Positions 25,530 through 33,451 of a stretch of 64,000 nt of DNA are shown in pieces. The DNA comes from Halapricum desulfuricans (GTDB lineage Archaea; Halobacteriota; Halobacteria; Halobacteriales; Haloarculaceae). Below the pieces are notes generated by a model, which saw nothing but the letters and a program-made list of their open reading frames with translations, did not search any database and had not been told where the DNA came from. The stretch is from the NCBI RefSeq assembly GCF_017094465.1, contig NZ_CP064791.1, positions 1,984,001-2,048,000 on the forward strand, read 5' to 3'. Within the stretch, counting starts at the first letter, position 1. Every line of letters begins with the position of its first letter. Both the position numbers and the translations under genes were made by a program.

Positions 25530-25784
25530 GTGAACGACACTGCGGACACTCGCGAGGAGATGGCGAGTGTGCTAGACGACGAGGACTGGCAACGGACAGT
25601 CGAGGACATCCTCGAAGACGGCCCTCACAGCACGGATCTGGGGCAGATGATGGGCCGGGACGCCGTTCGAGTCAGCATCGGGGAGATGTCCGAACAGGCG
25701 TTCCACGAGAAGTATCACGACGCCGTTCTCGAGGAGTTCGGCGTCGACGAACGACCCACTGGGCCGGAGGGGTCCGATGAGTGA
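25530..25784 (+). CDS. Small acidic protein with the recurring molybdoenzyme mini-domain (module 3, DmsE-position)
   Basis: 84 residues from a GTG at 25530. Residues 31-71 (GPHSTDLGQMMGRDAVRVSI, then FHEKYHDAVLEEFG) match the N-terminus of the module 1 Fe-S subunit so closely that HSTDLG is identical, and also match the module 2 small protein. There is no Cys, signal peptide or membrane helix. It overlaps the catalytic gene by 8 nt (ATGAGTGA), the same length as in module 2. It occupies the position of dmsE in dmsREABCD. Function unknown; a TACTTAAAC element near 25455 could be its TATA box. Confidence 0.78.
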   Translation: MNDTADTREEMASVLDDEDWQRTVEDILEDGPHSTDLGQMMGRDAVRVSIGEMSEQAFHEKYHDAVLEEFGVDERPTGPEGSDE

Positions 25785-28242
25785 GCAAGACGGCGTCAGC
25801 CGGCGGTCGGTCCTTCTGGGGGCCGGTGCTGCCGCGGGTGCGCTGGGACTGGGCGGCAGCCGTCTCACCTCGCTGTCAGTCGATCCGGCCGCAGCGAGCG
25901 TCGAACAGTTCCTCGATCGCAACGACGTGTTGCACGGCTACTGCTCGCCGAACTGCCGGGGCAAGTGCCAGATGGACGTGTACGTCCGCGACGGGCAGAT
26001 CCGAAAGGTCGAGCCCAAAGTCCCGGACAACCCGGACTACAAGCGGTCGTGCACGCTCGGGCTCAGCCACATGCAGCGAGCCTACAACCCGACGCGACTG
26101 AAGTACCCGATGAAGCGGACAGACTGGTCGCCCGGCGATCCCAACCCGACCGGTCGAGGCCCGGACGCCGAGTTCGAGCGCATCGAGTGGGACGAGGCGC
26201 TGGATTACGTGGCTGACGAGATGCTCCGCGTGCGCGAGGAGTACTCGCCCGAAAGCGTCTACTTCGAACTCGGCTCGGGGACCGACGGCATCGGCGCGAC
26301 GGTCTACAGCCGTCTGGCCGGAGCGTTCGGCGGAACGATGAAGGCGTGGTCGATCGACATCAACGTTGGACTGGGTTTCCGCCGGGTCACCGGCGCGGGG
26401 TATTTCAACACGCCGACGAACCAGGCGACCGACATCGAGAACGCCAACACCATCGTCATCTGGGGCGGCAACATCTTCGAGAGTCGCTTCCAGATGGACG
26501 CCTCGAAGGTACTCGACGCCAAGCAGAACGGCGCGAAGATCGTCGTGGTCGACCCGGCCTACAACACGACAACGGCAAAGGGAGACCTGTGGCTGCCGGT
26601 CAAACCGGGCAGGGACGGCCACCTCGCGATGGCGATGATCTACACGGCCTTCGAGGAGGACTACCTCGACGAGCAGTTCCTCCGGGAACGGACGCTCGGA
26701 CCGGCGCTGGTCCGGGAAGACGGGACGCTGCTGAAGACGGCGGACGTCTTCGACGACGGTGACGAGGAGACGCCGGTCGCCCTCGAGGAGGCGTCGGGCG
26801 AACCGGTCGCCCTCGAACCCGAGACGTACGGCGAGTACGCCCTCTTCGGCGAGTACGAGGTCGACGGCGAGACGGTGACGACCGGGCTGACGGAGATCCG
26901 GGAGGCCGCCGCCGACTACGCGCCCGAGGAGATGGCCGAGTACGTCGGCGTCGACGCCGAGAACATCCGCCAGACTGTTCGCTGGCTCGGCACGCGCGGT
27001 CCGGGCGGCATCCTGACCGGGCTTGGTGTCGACCGCTACGTCTACGGACACATCTTCGGTCAGGCGTACGCGATCCTGCTCGCCCTGCTCGGCCAGTACG
27101 GGATGAGCGGCTGCGTGACCGGCGGGATCACCCAGGGCGGTGGCTTTGCGAGCGACTACGGTGCCGTCGAGGGCGCACCGGGTCCCCGGAGCCTGCAGCA
27201 GAAGGGGATCCTCTCGGCGATGGCGGGCGACGACGAGAAGCCGATCAAGGCGATGTACGCGATGGCGTCGAACTTCACCGCCAACCAGATGCCCGACCGT
27301 CAGGCGTGGCTCGACGCCCTCGAGAACGTCGACATGGTCGCCGTGGCGGACATGCAACACACGCCCAACGTCCAGCACGCCGACATCGTCCTGCCGGCCT
27401 CCCACTGGTTCGAGCGTGAAGACGTCGCCGGAACCTGGACCCAGCCCCACGTCCGCTACAGAGAGCCGGCCCACGAGCCGCTGTGGGAGTCCAAAAGCGA
27501 CCACTGGATGCTCGTTCGCCTGGCCGAGCGGCTGGGCTACGGCGAGCACTTCGACCGCGATCGCGAGACGACCCTGCAGAAAGTGCTGAACGCCGAGGAC
27601 CGCTTCTCGCTGGAGGATCTCCGCGAGAAGGGGACCTTCTTCGACGACAGCGCGCCAGAGATCATCTGGCAGGGCGAGTTCAACACCCCGAGCGGCCGCC
27701 TCGAGCTCTACGACGAGGACGCGCCCACCGAGAACGGGACGTCGCTTGAGGTTCCGGTTCCGATGGAGAGCCGGACGAGTCCCGATCACGAACTCGCCGA
27801 GGAGTACCCGCTCACTTTCCTGCAGAAACACAGTCGGTGGCGGATCCACTCGCAGTTCGGCCGGATGCCGTACCTGCGACAGATCGAGTCGGAACCGGTC
27901 GTCGACATCCACCCCGCCGACGCTGAAGAACGGGACATCGAGGACGGCGAGTACGTCCGGATCTACAACGACCGCGGCGAACTCGTCGTCAAGGCCCGAT
28001 ATAACGAGGGCTACCGGCCCGGGATGGTCAACGTCAACCAGGGCTGGTGGGCCGACGACTACGTCCGGGGCCATCACAACGATCTCACGCACACGGACGT
28101 CAGCGACGCGATCGAGAACTTCGCGTTCTACGACACCCGCGTCGAGGTCGAGTCGGCGCCGGACGACATCGACACCAGCCAGTACACGGACCCGGATCGG
28201 GCCCCCTGGCTCGGCGGACCGAATGACGGAGGTGATAACTGA
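25777..28242 (+). CDS. Tat-exported molybdopterin oxidoreductase catalytic subunit, DMSO-reductase-like (module 3, DmsA-like)
   Basis: 821 residues with a twin-arginine signal (GVSRRSVLLGAGAAAGALGL) and no lipobox. The Fe-S site is C56-x3-C60-x3-C64 with the fourth Cys at 92, the DmsA spacing rather than the C-x2-C-x3-C of modules 1 and 2. In the metal-ligand region (MKAWSIDINVGLGFRRVTG) there is no Cys; Asp194 is the best candidate ligand and Ser192 an alternative. This points to a DMSO/TMAO-type or oxyanion-type reductase rather than a polysulfide reductase. The gene order R-E-A-B-C-D matches the Halobacterium DMSO reductase operon. The substrate is inferred. Confidence 0.86.
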   Translation: MSEQDGVSRRSVLLGAGAAAGALGLGGSRLTSLSVDPAAASVEQFLDRNDVLHGYCSPNCRGKCQMDVYVRDGQIRKVEPKVPDNPDYKRSCTLGLSHMQRAYNPTRLKYPMKRTDWSPGDPNPTGRGPDAEFERIEWDEALDYVADEMLRVREEYSPESVYFELGSGTDGIGATVYSRLAGAFGGTMKAWSIDINVGLGFRRVTGAGYFNTPTNQATDIENANTIVIWGGNIFESRFQMDASKVLDAKQNGAKIVVVDPAYNTTTAKGDLWLPVKPGRDGHLAMAMIYTAFEEDYLDEQFLRERTLGPALVREDGTLLKTADVFDDGDEETPVALEEASGEPVALEPETYGEYALFGEYEVDGETVTTGLTEIREAAADYAPEEMAEYVGVDAENIRQTVRWLGTRGPGGILTGLGVDRYVYGHIFGQAYAILLALLGQYGMSGCVTGGITQGGGFASDYGAVEGAPGPRSLQQKGILSAMAGDDEKPIKAMYAMASNFTANQMPDRQAWLDALENVDMVAVADMQHTPNVQHADIVLPASHWFEREDVAGTWTQPHVRYREPAHEPLWESKSDHWMLVRLAERLGYGEHFDRDRETTLQKVLNAEDRFSLEDLREKGTFFDDSAPEIIWQGEFNTPSGRLELYDEDAPTENGTSLEVPVPMESRTSPDHELAEEYPLTFLQKHSRWRIHSQFGRMPYLRQIESEPVVDIHPADAEERDIEDGEYVRIYNDRGELVVKARYNEGYRPGMVNVNQGWWADDYVRGHHNDLTHTDVSDAIENFAFYDTRVEVESAPDDIDTSQYTDPDRAPWLGGPNDGGDN

Positions 28243-28970
28243 TGACACAGTACGGAATGGTAATCGACCAGGAGCGGTGTATCGGCTGTCAGGCGTGTTC
28301 GACAGCCTGTATCGAGGAGAACAACGTCGGACTCGGTCAGGTCTGGAATCGGGTCCTGACCGAGGGAGGCGACAGCATCGAGACGCCCTCGGGAAGCTAC
28401 CCGATCGACGGGAGCGACGGCACCGCGAGCCTGTCGATGGACTTCCAGCCGACGGCTTGCCAGCACTGTGAGAACGCCCCCTGCGTGAAGGTCTGTCCGG
28501 TGAACGCGACCTACACACGGGAAGACGGTATCGTGGAGATCGACTACGAGAAATGTATCGGGTGTCGCTACTGCATGGCGGCCTGTCCCTACAACGCCCG
28601 CGTGTTCAACTACGACGAGCCCGAGCACGTTCCCGCGGAGGGGACGGGGAACGTCCCGGAGCGATCGCAGGGCGTCGTCGAGAAGTGCACGTTCTGTAGC
28701 CACCGTGTAGAGGAGGACCTCGATCCCGCCTGCGTCAACGCCTGTCCGGCCGACGCACGGATCTTCGGCGACCTCGACGACCCGGACAGTACAGTCTCGA
28801 AGTACGTCGACAAATACGAGACACACCAACTACTCGAAGATCTCGAGACGTCTCCAAGCACGTACTACGTCCGCGGCAAGATGACGCCCGGCCGCCAGCG
28901 GGTCGGGACGGAACTGGAGGGGACAGCGCGCAAGGACGTGTCGCTGCCCGACGGCGGTGACCGACAATGA
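28242..28970 (+). CDS. Four-cluster Fe-S electron-transfer subunit (module 3, DmsB-like)
   Basis: 242 residues with Cys groups CIGCQACSTAC (C13, 16, 19, 23), CQHCENAPCVKVCP, CIGCRYCMAACPYN and CTFCSHRV with CVNACPADAR. It shares its first base with the last base of the catalytic stop codon and overlaps the anchor gene by 4 nt. It resembles the core of the module 1 Fe-S subunit but lacks that protein's N-terminal mini-domain, which here is a separate gene. The tail (GKMTPGRQRVGTELEGTARK) extends beyond the last cluster. Confidence 0.92.
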   Translation: MTQYGMVIDQERCIGCQACSTACIEENNVGLGQVWNRVLTEGGDSIETPSGSYPIDGSDGTASLSMDFQPTACQHCENAPCVKVCPVNATYTREDGIVEIDYEKCIGCRYCMAACPYNARVFNYDEPEHVPAEGTGNVPERSQGVVEKCTFCSHRVEEDLDPACVNACPADARIFGDLDDPDSTVSKYVDKYETHQLLEDLETSPSTYYVRGKMTPGRQRVGTELEGTARKDVSLPDGGDRQ

Positions 28971-30295
28971 GCGATGTCGCCACTGACGGCAGGTTCGGCA
29001 CGCCGGGCACGGTCTGGATCGCCGCGCTGGCCGTCCTCATCGTCGCTGGGCTGGGCGCGTGGATCTACCAGCTCAGCGAAGGGCTGATCGTGACAGGGAT
29101 GGACAACGTCTTCTCCTGGGGGCTGTACATCATGCTGTTCGTCTACTTCGTCGGCCTTTCAGCGGGCGCATTGGTCGTCTCGAGCGTCCCGAGGTTCTTC
29201 CACTCGGACCGGTACGACTCGATCGCCGTCCTCGGCGGGTTGCTTAGCTTCGCGTGTATCGTGGTGGCGGGCCTGATGATCGTTCCTGACCTCGGTCGGC
29301 CGAGCCGGATCACGGGATTCCTCACGTCACCGGACTTCCGATCGCCAATGGTCTGGGAGTTCCTCGTCGTCATGGCGTACGGGCTGTTCAGTGCCGGTTA
29401 CGTCTGGCTGCTGACTCGCCGGGATCTGGCCGCTCGTGGATCTCGGCTGGCGTTCGGGACTGCGGACACCGAGGCCGGTCGGGAACGCGACAGGCGACTG
29501 TCGCTGTGGGCGGCGGCAGTAGCGATCCCGCTCGCGCTCGGGCTCGCGGCCATCGACGGCTGGATCTTCGCATTGCAGATCGGTCGGGGTAGCTGGTTCA
29601 ATCCCCTCGTCGCGCCCATGTTCGTGATGAAAGGGCTGGTCTCGGGACTGGCGCTGCTTATCGTGACAGGAGTCCTGGCCGACAGATACACTCGGTTCGA
29701 GCTCTCGGATCGACAGGTGCCCGAACTCGGGAAAGCGCTGGGCGTGTTTATCGCCGTGCACATCGTCTTCCTGCTGGGTGCCGAGCGACTCCCCCACGCG
29801 TGGGCAGCGAACTTCGAGTTCTGGACGATTACGAGTTCGTTCCTCGTTGGTGACTCGCTGTACTTCTGGCTGTGGACCGTCGTCGGCGGGGTACTCCCGC
29901 TCGCTCTGCTGGCTGTTCCGTCCTTGCATAAGCGGACGTGGGCCGTCGTGGCCGCGAGTGTCCTCGCGATCGTCGGTACCGTCTTCGAGGGCGTGAACCT
30001 CATCTTCACTGGCTACACCGATTTGAACATCGACGCTGCCCCGGGCGTGGCTGTCGGACGTGACTACACCGGGTTCGGATCGGACATCTGGGCGACTGCC
30101 GGAACGTACACGCCGACGGTGGTCGAACTGGTCGTCTCGGTCGGGATCGTCGCGCTGGGTGCACTGATCGTGACGCTGGGGCTCAGATACCTCCCTGTCG
30201 CCCCTGAGAAAACTGCCGGGTTCGGATCGTCGGGCGGGAAACCCGACACGGCAGTCGCCGACGGTGGCGACGAACCGACGGGGCGTGACAAATGA
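28967..30295 (+). CDS. NrfD/PsrC-family membrane anchor subunit (module 3, DmsC position)
   Basis: 442 residues with about nine or ten hydrophobic helices. Early blocks are WGLYIMLFVYFVGLSAGALV and VVAGLMIVPDLGRPSRITGF, both NrfD-type. It should take electrons from menaquinol for the Fe-S subunit. It overlaps its neighbours by 4 nt on each side. The C-terminal 30 residues are a polar tail. It is of the same family as the module 1 anchor but clearly diverged. Confidence 0.88.
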   Translation: MSDVATDGRFGTPGTVWIAALAVLIVAGLGAWIYQLSEGLIVTGMDNVFSWGLYIMLFVYFVGLSAGALVVSSVPRFFHSDRYDSIAVLGGLLSFACIVVAGLMIVPDLGRPSRITGFLTSPDFRSPMVWEFLVVMAYGLFSAGYVWLLTRRDLAARGSRLAFGTADTEAGRERDRRLSLWAAAVAIPLALGLAAIDGWIFALQIGRGSWFNPLVAPMFVMKGLVSGLALLIVTGVLADRYTRFELSDRQVPELGKALGVFIAVHIVFLLGAERLPHAWAANFEFWTITSSFLVGDSLYFWLWTVVGGVLPLALLAVPSLHKRTWAVVAASVLAIVGTVFEGVNLIFTGYTDLNIDAAPGVAVGRDYTGFGSDIWATAGTYTPTVVELVVSVGIVALGALIVTLGLRYLPVAPEKTAGFGSSGGKPDTAVADGGDEPTGRDK

Positions 30296-30831
30296 GCGAC
30301 GCCGCGAATCAGAGTCGCCGGCAAGTGCGTGCGCAGGGATACGCCGTGCTGGCGCGGTGCTGGCGACAGCCGGACAACGACCTGATCGAAGCGATCGACA
30401 GCGGCGAACTCGACGCGATCGTTCCCGGCCTACGGGCAGTCTCACTCGGGGACCTCCGAGCGGAACACACCCGCCTGTTCGTCGGCCCGAAGGGGCCGCC
30501 CTGCCCGCCCTACGAGAGCGTCTACCGGGACAGCGACGGCGAGGGTCCGAGTAACGTGCTCGGTCCCTCGACCGGCGCGGTCGTCGAGTGGTACCGGGCG
30601 TACGGTCTGGGACTCGATCCGGACTGGCCGGACCTGCCCGATCACGTCGCGACGGAACTGGAGTTCGCCGCGCATCTGCTCGCTACCGAGGGGGACGCGA
30701 CGCTCGAACAGTTCCTCGAGGAGCATCCCCGACAGTGGTTCAATAGGTTCCTCGGGGCGGTTCGAGCGGAGACGCGCGAGCCGTTCTACGCGGAACTGGC
30801 CGACGCGACCGAGCGAGTGGTACTCAAATAG
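30292..30831 (+). CDS. TorD/DmsD-family molybdoenzyme chaperone (module 3)
   Basis: 179 residues, shorter than the other two chaperones. It begins with an alanine/arginine-rich helix (RQVRAQGYAVLARCWRQPDN) and carries the family block AEHTRLFVGPKGPPCPPYES, then WYRAYGLGLDPDWPDLPDHV. The 4-nt overlap with the anchor gene makes it the last gene of the module 3 transcript. Its client should be the 821-residue enzyme. It is convergent with the HTH_10 gene at 30835, with a gap of 3 nt. Confidence 0.88.
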   Translation: MSDAANQSRRQVRAQGYAVLARCWRQPDNDLIEAIDSGELDAIVPGLRAVSLGDLRAEHTRLFVGPKGPPCPPYESVYRDSDGEGPSNVLGPSTGAVVEWYRAYGLGLDPDWPDLPDHVATELEFAAHLLATEGDATLEQFLEEHPRQWFNRFLGAVRAETREPFYAELADATERVVLK

Positions 30832-30834
30832 GTG

Positions 30835-31476
30835 TCACTCGCAGCCGTCGGCGAGCGTGTCGAACACCTGTCGCATGACCTTCGATTCGGCGGCACCAAG
30901 CCGCTGTGAGACGGCGGCGGCCGAGATGTCGAGCTCGTCGGCGATGTCATCGACCGAGGCGTGCCGCGGCTGTCGGTAATACCCTCTCGTGATGGCCAGA
31001 GTCACTGTCTCACGCTGTTTGTCGGTCAGATCGGTGAGATCCATCGTCGTCTCGGCCGAGCTGTCGGTCCCAAGCTGGACCAGCTTTCGGAGCGTCACGC
31101 TCTCGGCGACTGACCGCAGGCGTCCGACGACATCCTGCACTTCGGTTCGATCGCCAAGGGGGATGCCAATGACGACGCGTTCGGGGCGTATCTCATTCAG
31201 GCGCGGGATATATCCGGCGTCAGTCAGCACTTTCGAAGGACACAGACTATCACACTCCTGGGTGATTCTGATCGTTCGGGGCTCATCACTGTGCGTGCGC
31301 ACGTCGATCAGACACGTCTCGTCCCGGAATTGCTGGTGTTGCACGTCGACCGGCGGATCCAGTTCGACGAGCGGACACCACTCGATCGGATCCACCCTGA
31401 CATCGAACTCCGCATACAGAGAACACTCGACGAGGTCGAACGTGGATGCCGTTGTTTGGCCGGGAGTGCTGTTCAT
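30835..31476 (-). CDS. Third Cys-containing HTH_10 (Bat/DmsR-type) transcription regulator
   Basis: 213 residues from the ATG at 31476 (MNSTPGQTTASTFDLVECSL); the frame is open further upstream but that part is not family-like. The HTH_10 domain reads LTDKQRETVTLAITRGYYRQ, then SVDDIADELDISAAAVSQRL. The sensory half has Cys at VEC, EWCPL, ETCLIDV and QECDSLCPS, fewer than in the other two regulators. It abuts the 3' end of module 3 on the opposite strand, so its target is less obvious; it might act on module 3, on module 1, or elsewhere. Confidence 0.85.
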   Translation of the reverse strand: MNSTPGQTTASTFDLVECSLYAEFDVRVDPIEWCPLVELDPPVDVQHQQFRDETCLIDVRTHSDEPRTIRITQECDSLCPSKVLTDAGYIPRLNEIRPERVVIGIPLGDRTEVQDVVGRLRSVAESVTLRKLVQLGTDSSAETTMDLTDLTDKQRETVTLAITRGYYRQPRHASVDDIADELDISAAAVSQRLGAAESKVMRQVFDTLADGCE

Positions 31477-31923
31477 GTTTTGAAAAAGAAGAGGGCCACG
31501 AAGAGGGTTTTGACGTGGAACCGCGTGCTGAGAGGAGCCGAAACTGCCATGCCCCCCTGAAGCGAAGGCAATGGGAGATGCCCCCCACGTCAGCACGGGC
31601 GACGATCCGACGAGTGCTGTGTTCTCGGATTCGAAACTGTCGGTCCACGGCATCTGTGATCACATGCGGCGGACGGTGCCGTTCGGACATGGTTCGAGAC
31701 ATGGCGTGATTGGTACCCGCCGGAGTCGTTCGCGGGACGGCCGATGTCCGGCGACGGGCCGCCACTGCCCGACAGTGACCGCCGATAATCGGAGTACGGG
31801 ACCCACCGACACGCGGCGACCGATCCGTTGGGCTTATATGCTGGCACGACCGAGCCATCACGTACGAATCGTGCAGGGGGACTGGCCCCCGAGTCCGAGA
31901 GGGCGCGAGTACACTGCAAGCGA
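31477..31923. other. 447-nt intergenic region between the HTH_10 gene and tRNA-Ser
   Basis: The left part is the HTH_10 upstream region. CTTATATGC at about 31833-31841 could be the TATA box of the tRNA/ribosomal transcript, which would leave a leader of roughly 60 nt before the tRNA. A 5-bp hairpin (GGGGG/CCCCC, 31876-31890) lies in that leader. A plus-strand frame from 31571 (MGDAPHVSTGDDPTSAVFSD) is open for 120 codons but turns basic and Cys/His-rich and is not convincing. Confidence 0.45.
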
Positions 31924-32006
31924 GTCGTGGTAGCCAAGCGGCCCAAGGCGCATGGTTGCTAACCATGTGGCGTCAAGCCTCCGGGGTTCGAATCCCCGCC
32001 ACGACG
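31924..32006 (+). tRNA. tRNA-Ser (GCU anticodon)
   Basis: The acceptor arms GTCGTGG and CCACGAC pair at the two ends with discriminator G. The anticodon stem-loop is TGGTT-GCT-AACCA, giving anticodon GCU for AGC/AGU serine codons. A long variable arm and the T arm GGGGTTCGAATCCCC complete a class II tRNA. No CCA is encoded. It lies 17 nt before the uS13 ATG and may share its transcript. Confidence 0.95.
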
Positions 32007-32023
32007 CTTCACCCAACCCACAC

Positions 32024-32545
32024 ATGAGTGCAGAAGACCCAGACGCGGACACACCGGAGGACGACGAAGACCTCCAGTACTTCGTCCGCATCGGACAGAC
32101 GGACCTCGACGGCACGAAGTCCCTCGAGCGTTCGCTGACGGACATGAACGGTATCGGCCACCGCGCCGCTCGGATCATCGCCCAGAAGGCGGGCGTCGAT
32201 CGACGGGAGACCTTCGGCCGCCTCGACGAGGAGCAGATCGACGAGATCGTCGAACTGGTCGAAGGCTTCGCCGACGAGGTCCCCGAGTGGCTCGCGAACC
32301 ATCGCAACGACTTCTTCAGCGGGGAGACGTCCCACGAGATCGGCAACGACCTCGATCTCACGAAGCGACAGGACATCAACCGCATGAAGATGATCGACTC
32401 CTACAAGGGCGTCCGCCACAAGCGCGGACAGAAAGTCCGTGGCCAGCGCACCAAGTCCACGGGCCGTACCGAGGGGACGATCGGTGTCAACGTCGAAGCG
32501 ATCAAGGAAGAACAGGCTGAGGAAGCCGAAGCTGAGGAAGAATAA
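32024..32545 (+). CDS. rps13: 30S ribosomal protein uS13
   Basis: 173 residues from the ATG at 32024 (MSAEDPDADTPEDDEDLQYF); the frame extends back through the tRNA, so the downstream start is chosen. Family features are YFVRIGQTDLDGTKSLERSL, GIGHRAARIIAQKAGVDRR and the C-terminal YKGVRHKRGQKVRGQRTKST. An acidic N-terminus and a Glu/Ala-rich tail are halophilic additions. It opens the conserved archaeal run uS13-uS4-uS11-Rpo3. Confidence 0.97.
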   Translation: MSAEDPDADTPEDDEDLQYFVRIGQTDLDGTKSLERSLTDMNGIGHRAARIIAQKAGVDRRETFGRLDEEQIDEIVELVEGFADEVPEWLANHRNDFFSGETSHEIGNDLDLTKRQDINRMKMIDSYKGVRHKRGQKVRGQRTKSTGRTEGTIGVNVEAIKEEQAEEAEAEEE

Positions 32546-33057
32546 TGGCACTCGGATCAAACACCAAGTTCTACGAGACGCCGAACCACCCATACCAGGG
32601 TGAACGTATCGGCGAGGAGTCCGGACTGCTCACCCAGTACGGCCTCAAGAACAAAGAGGAGCTCTGGCGCGCCCAGTCCGAACTCCGTGGCTACCGCCGC
32701 GAAGCTCGTGAACTGCTCGGTCAGGCCGACACCGGCGACGAGGAGGCCAGCGAGTTCATCGCTCGGCTCAGGCGCCTGGGAATCCTCGGCGAGCAGGACA
32801 CGCTCGACGACGTCCTGCGACTGGACGTGACCGACGTGCTCGAGCGCCGCCTGCAGACGGTCGCCTACCGAAAGGGACTGGGCAACACGCCCGAGCAGGC
32901 CCGGCAGTTCATCGTCCACGGACACGTCACCGTCGACAGCGCCCGGGTCCAGACCCCCTCGAAGAAGGTCGCCGTCGAAGAGGAGAGCTCGATTGCCTTC
33001 GACGAGAACAGTCCGCTCGCGGACGAACTCCACCCAGAACGCGCGGAGGAACAATAA
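32545..33057 (+). CDS. rps4: 30S ribosomal protein uS4
   Basis: 170 residues, sharing 1 nt with the uS13 stop (TAATG). The S4 RNA-binding domain is visible in the second half: [20 protein letters not shown], then [20 protein letters not shown]. It is a primary 16S rRNA binder in 30S assembly. The last 30 residues are strongly acidic. Confidence 0.97.
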   Translation: MALGSNTKFYETPNHPYQGERIGEESGLLTQYGLKNKEELWRAQSELRGYRREARELLGQADTGDEEASEFIARLRRLGILGEQDTLDDVLRLDVTDVLERRLQTVAYRKGLGNTPEQARQFIVHGHVTVDSARVQTPSKKVAVEEESSIAFDENSPLADELHPERAEEQ

Positions 33058-33058
33058 C

Positions 33059-33445
33059 ATGGCAGAAGAAGAGGACAGCAAGTGGGCGCTCGCCCACGTG
33101 CACGCATCGTTCAACAACACGATCATCACGATCACCGATCTGACCGGTGCCGAGACGCTCGCGAAGAGCTCCGGTGGGACCGTCGTCAAGCAGAACCGCG
33201 ACGAGGCCTCGCCGTACGCCGCGATGCAGATGGCCGAGACCGTCGCCGAGGACGTACAGGCACAGGGCGTCGAAGGCGTCCACGTTCGCGTGCGTGGTCC
33301 CGGTGGCAACCTCCAGACCAACCCCGGTCCGGGTGCGCAGGCGACGATTCGTGCCCTGGCCCGTGCGGGGCTGGAGATCGGTCGCATCGAGGACGTCACG
33401 CCGATCCCACACGACGGCACACGCAGTCCGAAATCCAGCGGGTAA
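33059..33445 (+). CDS. rps11: 30S ribosomal protein uS11
   Basis: 128 residues from the ATG at 33059 ([20 protein letters not shown]). Conserved uS11 features are [32 protein letters not shown] and the C-terminal [17 protein letters not shown]. It lies 1 nt after the uS4 stop and 6 nt before rpo3, consistent with one transcript. Confidence 0.97.
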   Translation: MAEEEDSKWALAHVHASFNNTIITITDLTGAETLAKSSGGTVVKQNRDEASPYAAMQMAETVAEDVQAQGVEGVHVRVRGPGGNLQTNPGPGAQATIRALARAGLEIGRIEDVTPIPHDGTRSPKSSG

Positions 33446-33451
33446 TCTACA

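Noticed and set aside
25876-28518. 880-codon minus-strand open frame opposite the module 3 catalytic subunit
   Set aside because: Typical antisense shadow of a GC-rich acidic gene; Arg/Val/Leu-rich with no domain.
31571-31933. Possible 120-residue gene before tRNA-Ser
   Set aside because: Begins plausibly but becomes Arg/His/Cys-rich and basic, overlaps the tRNA leader and resembles no family.
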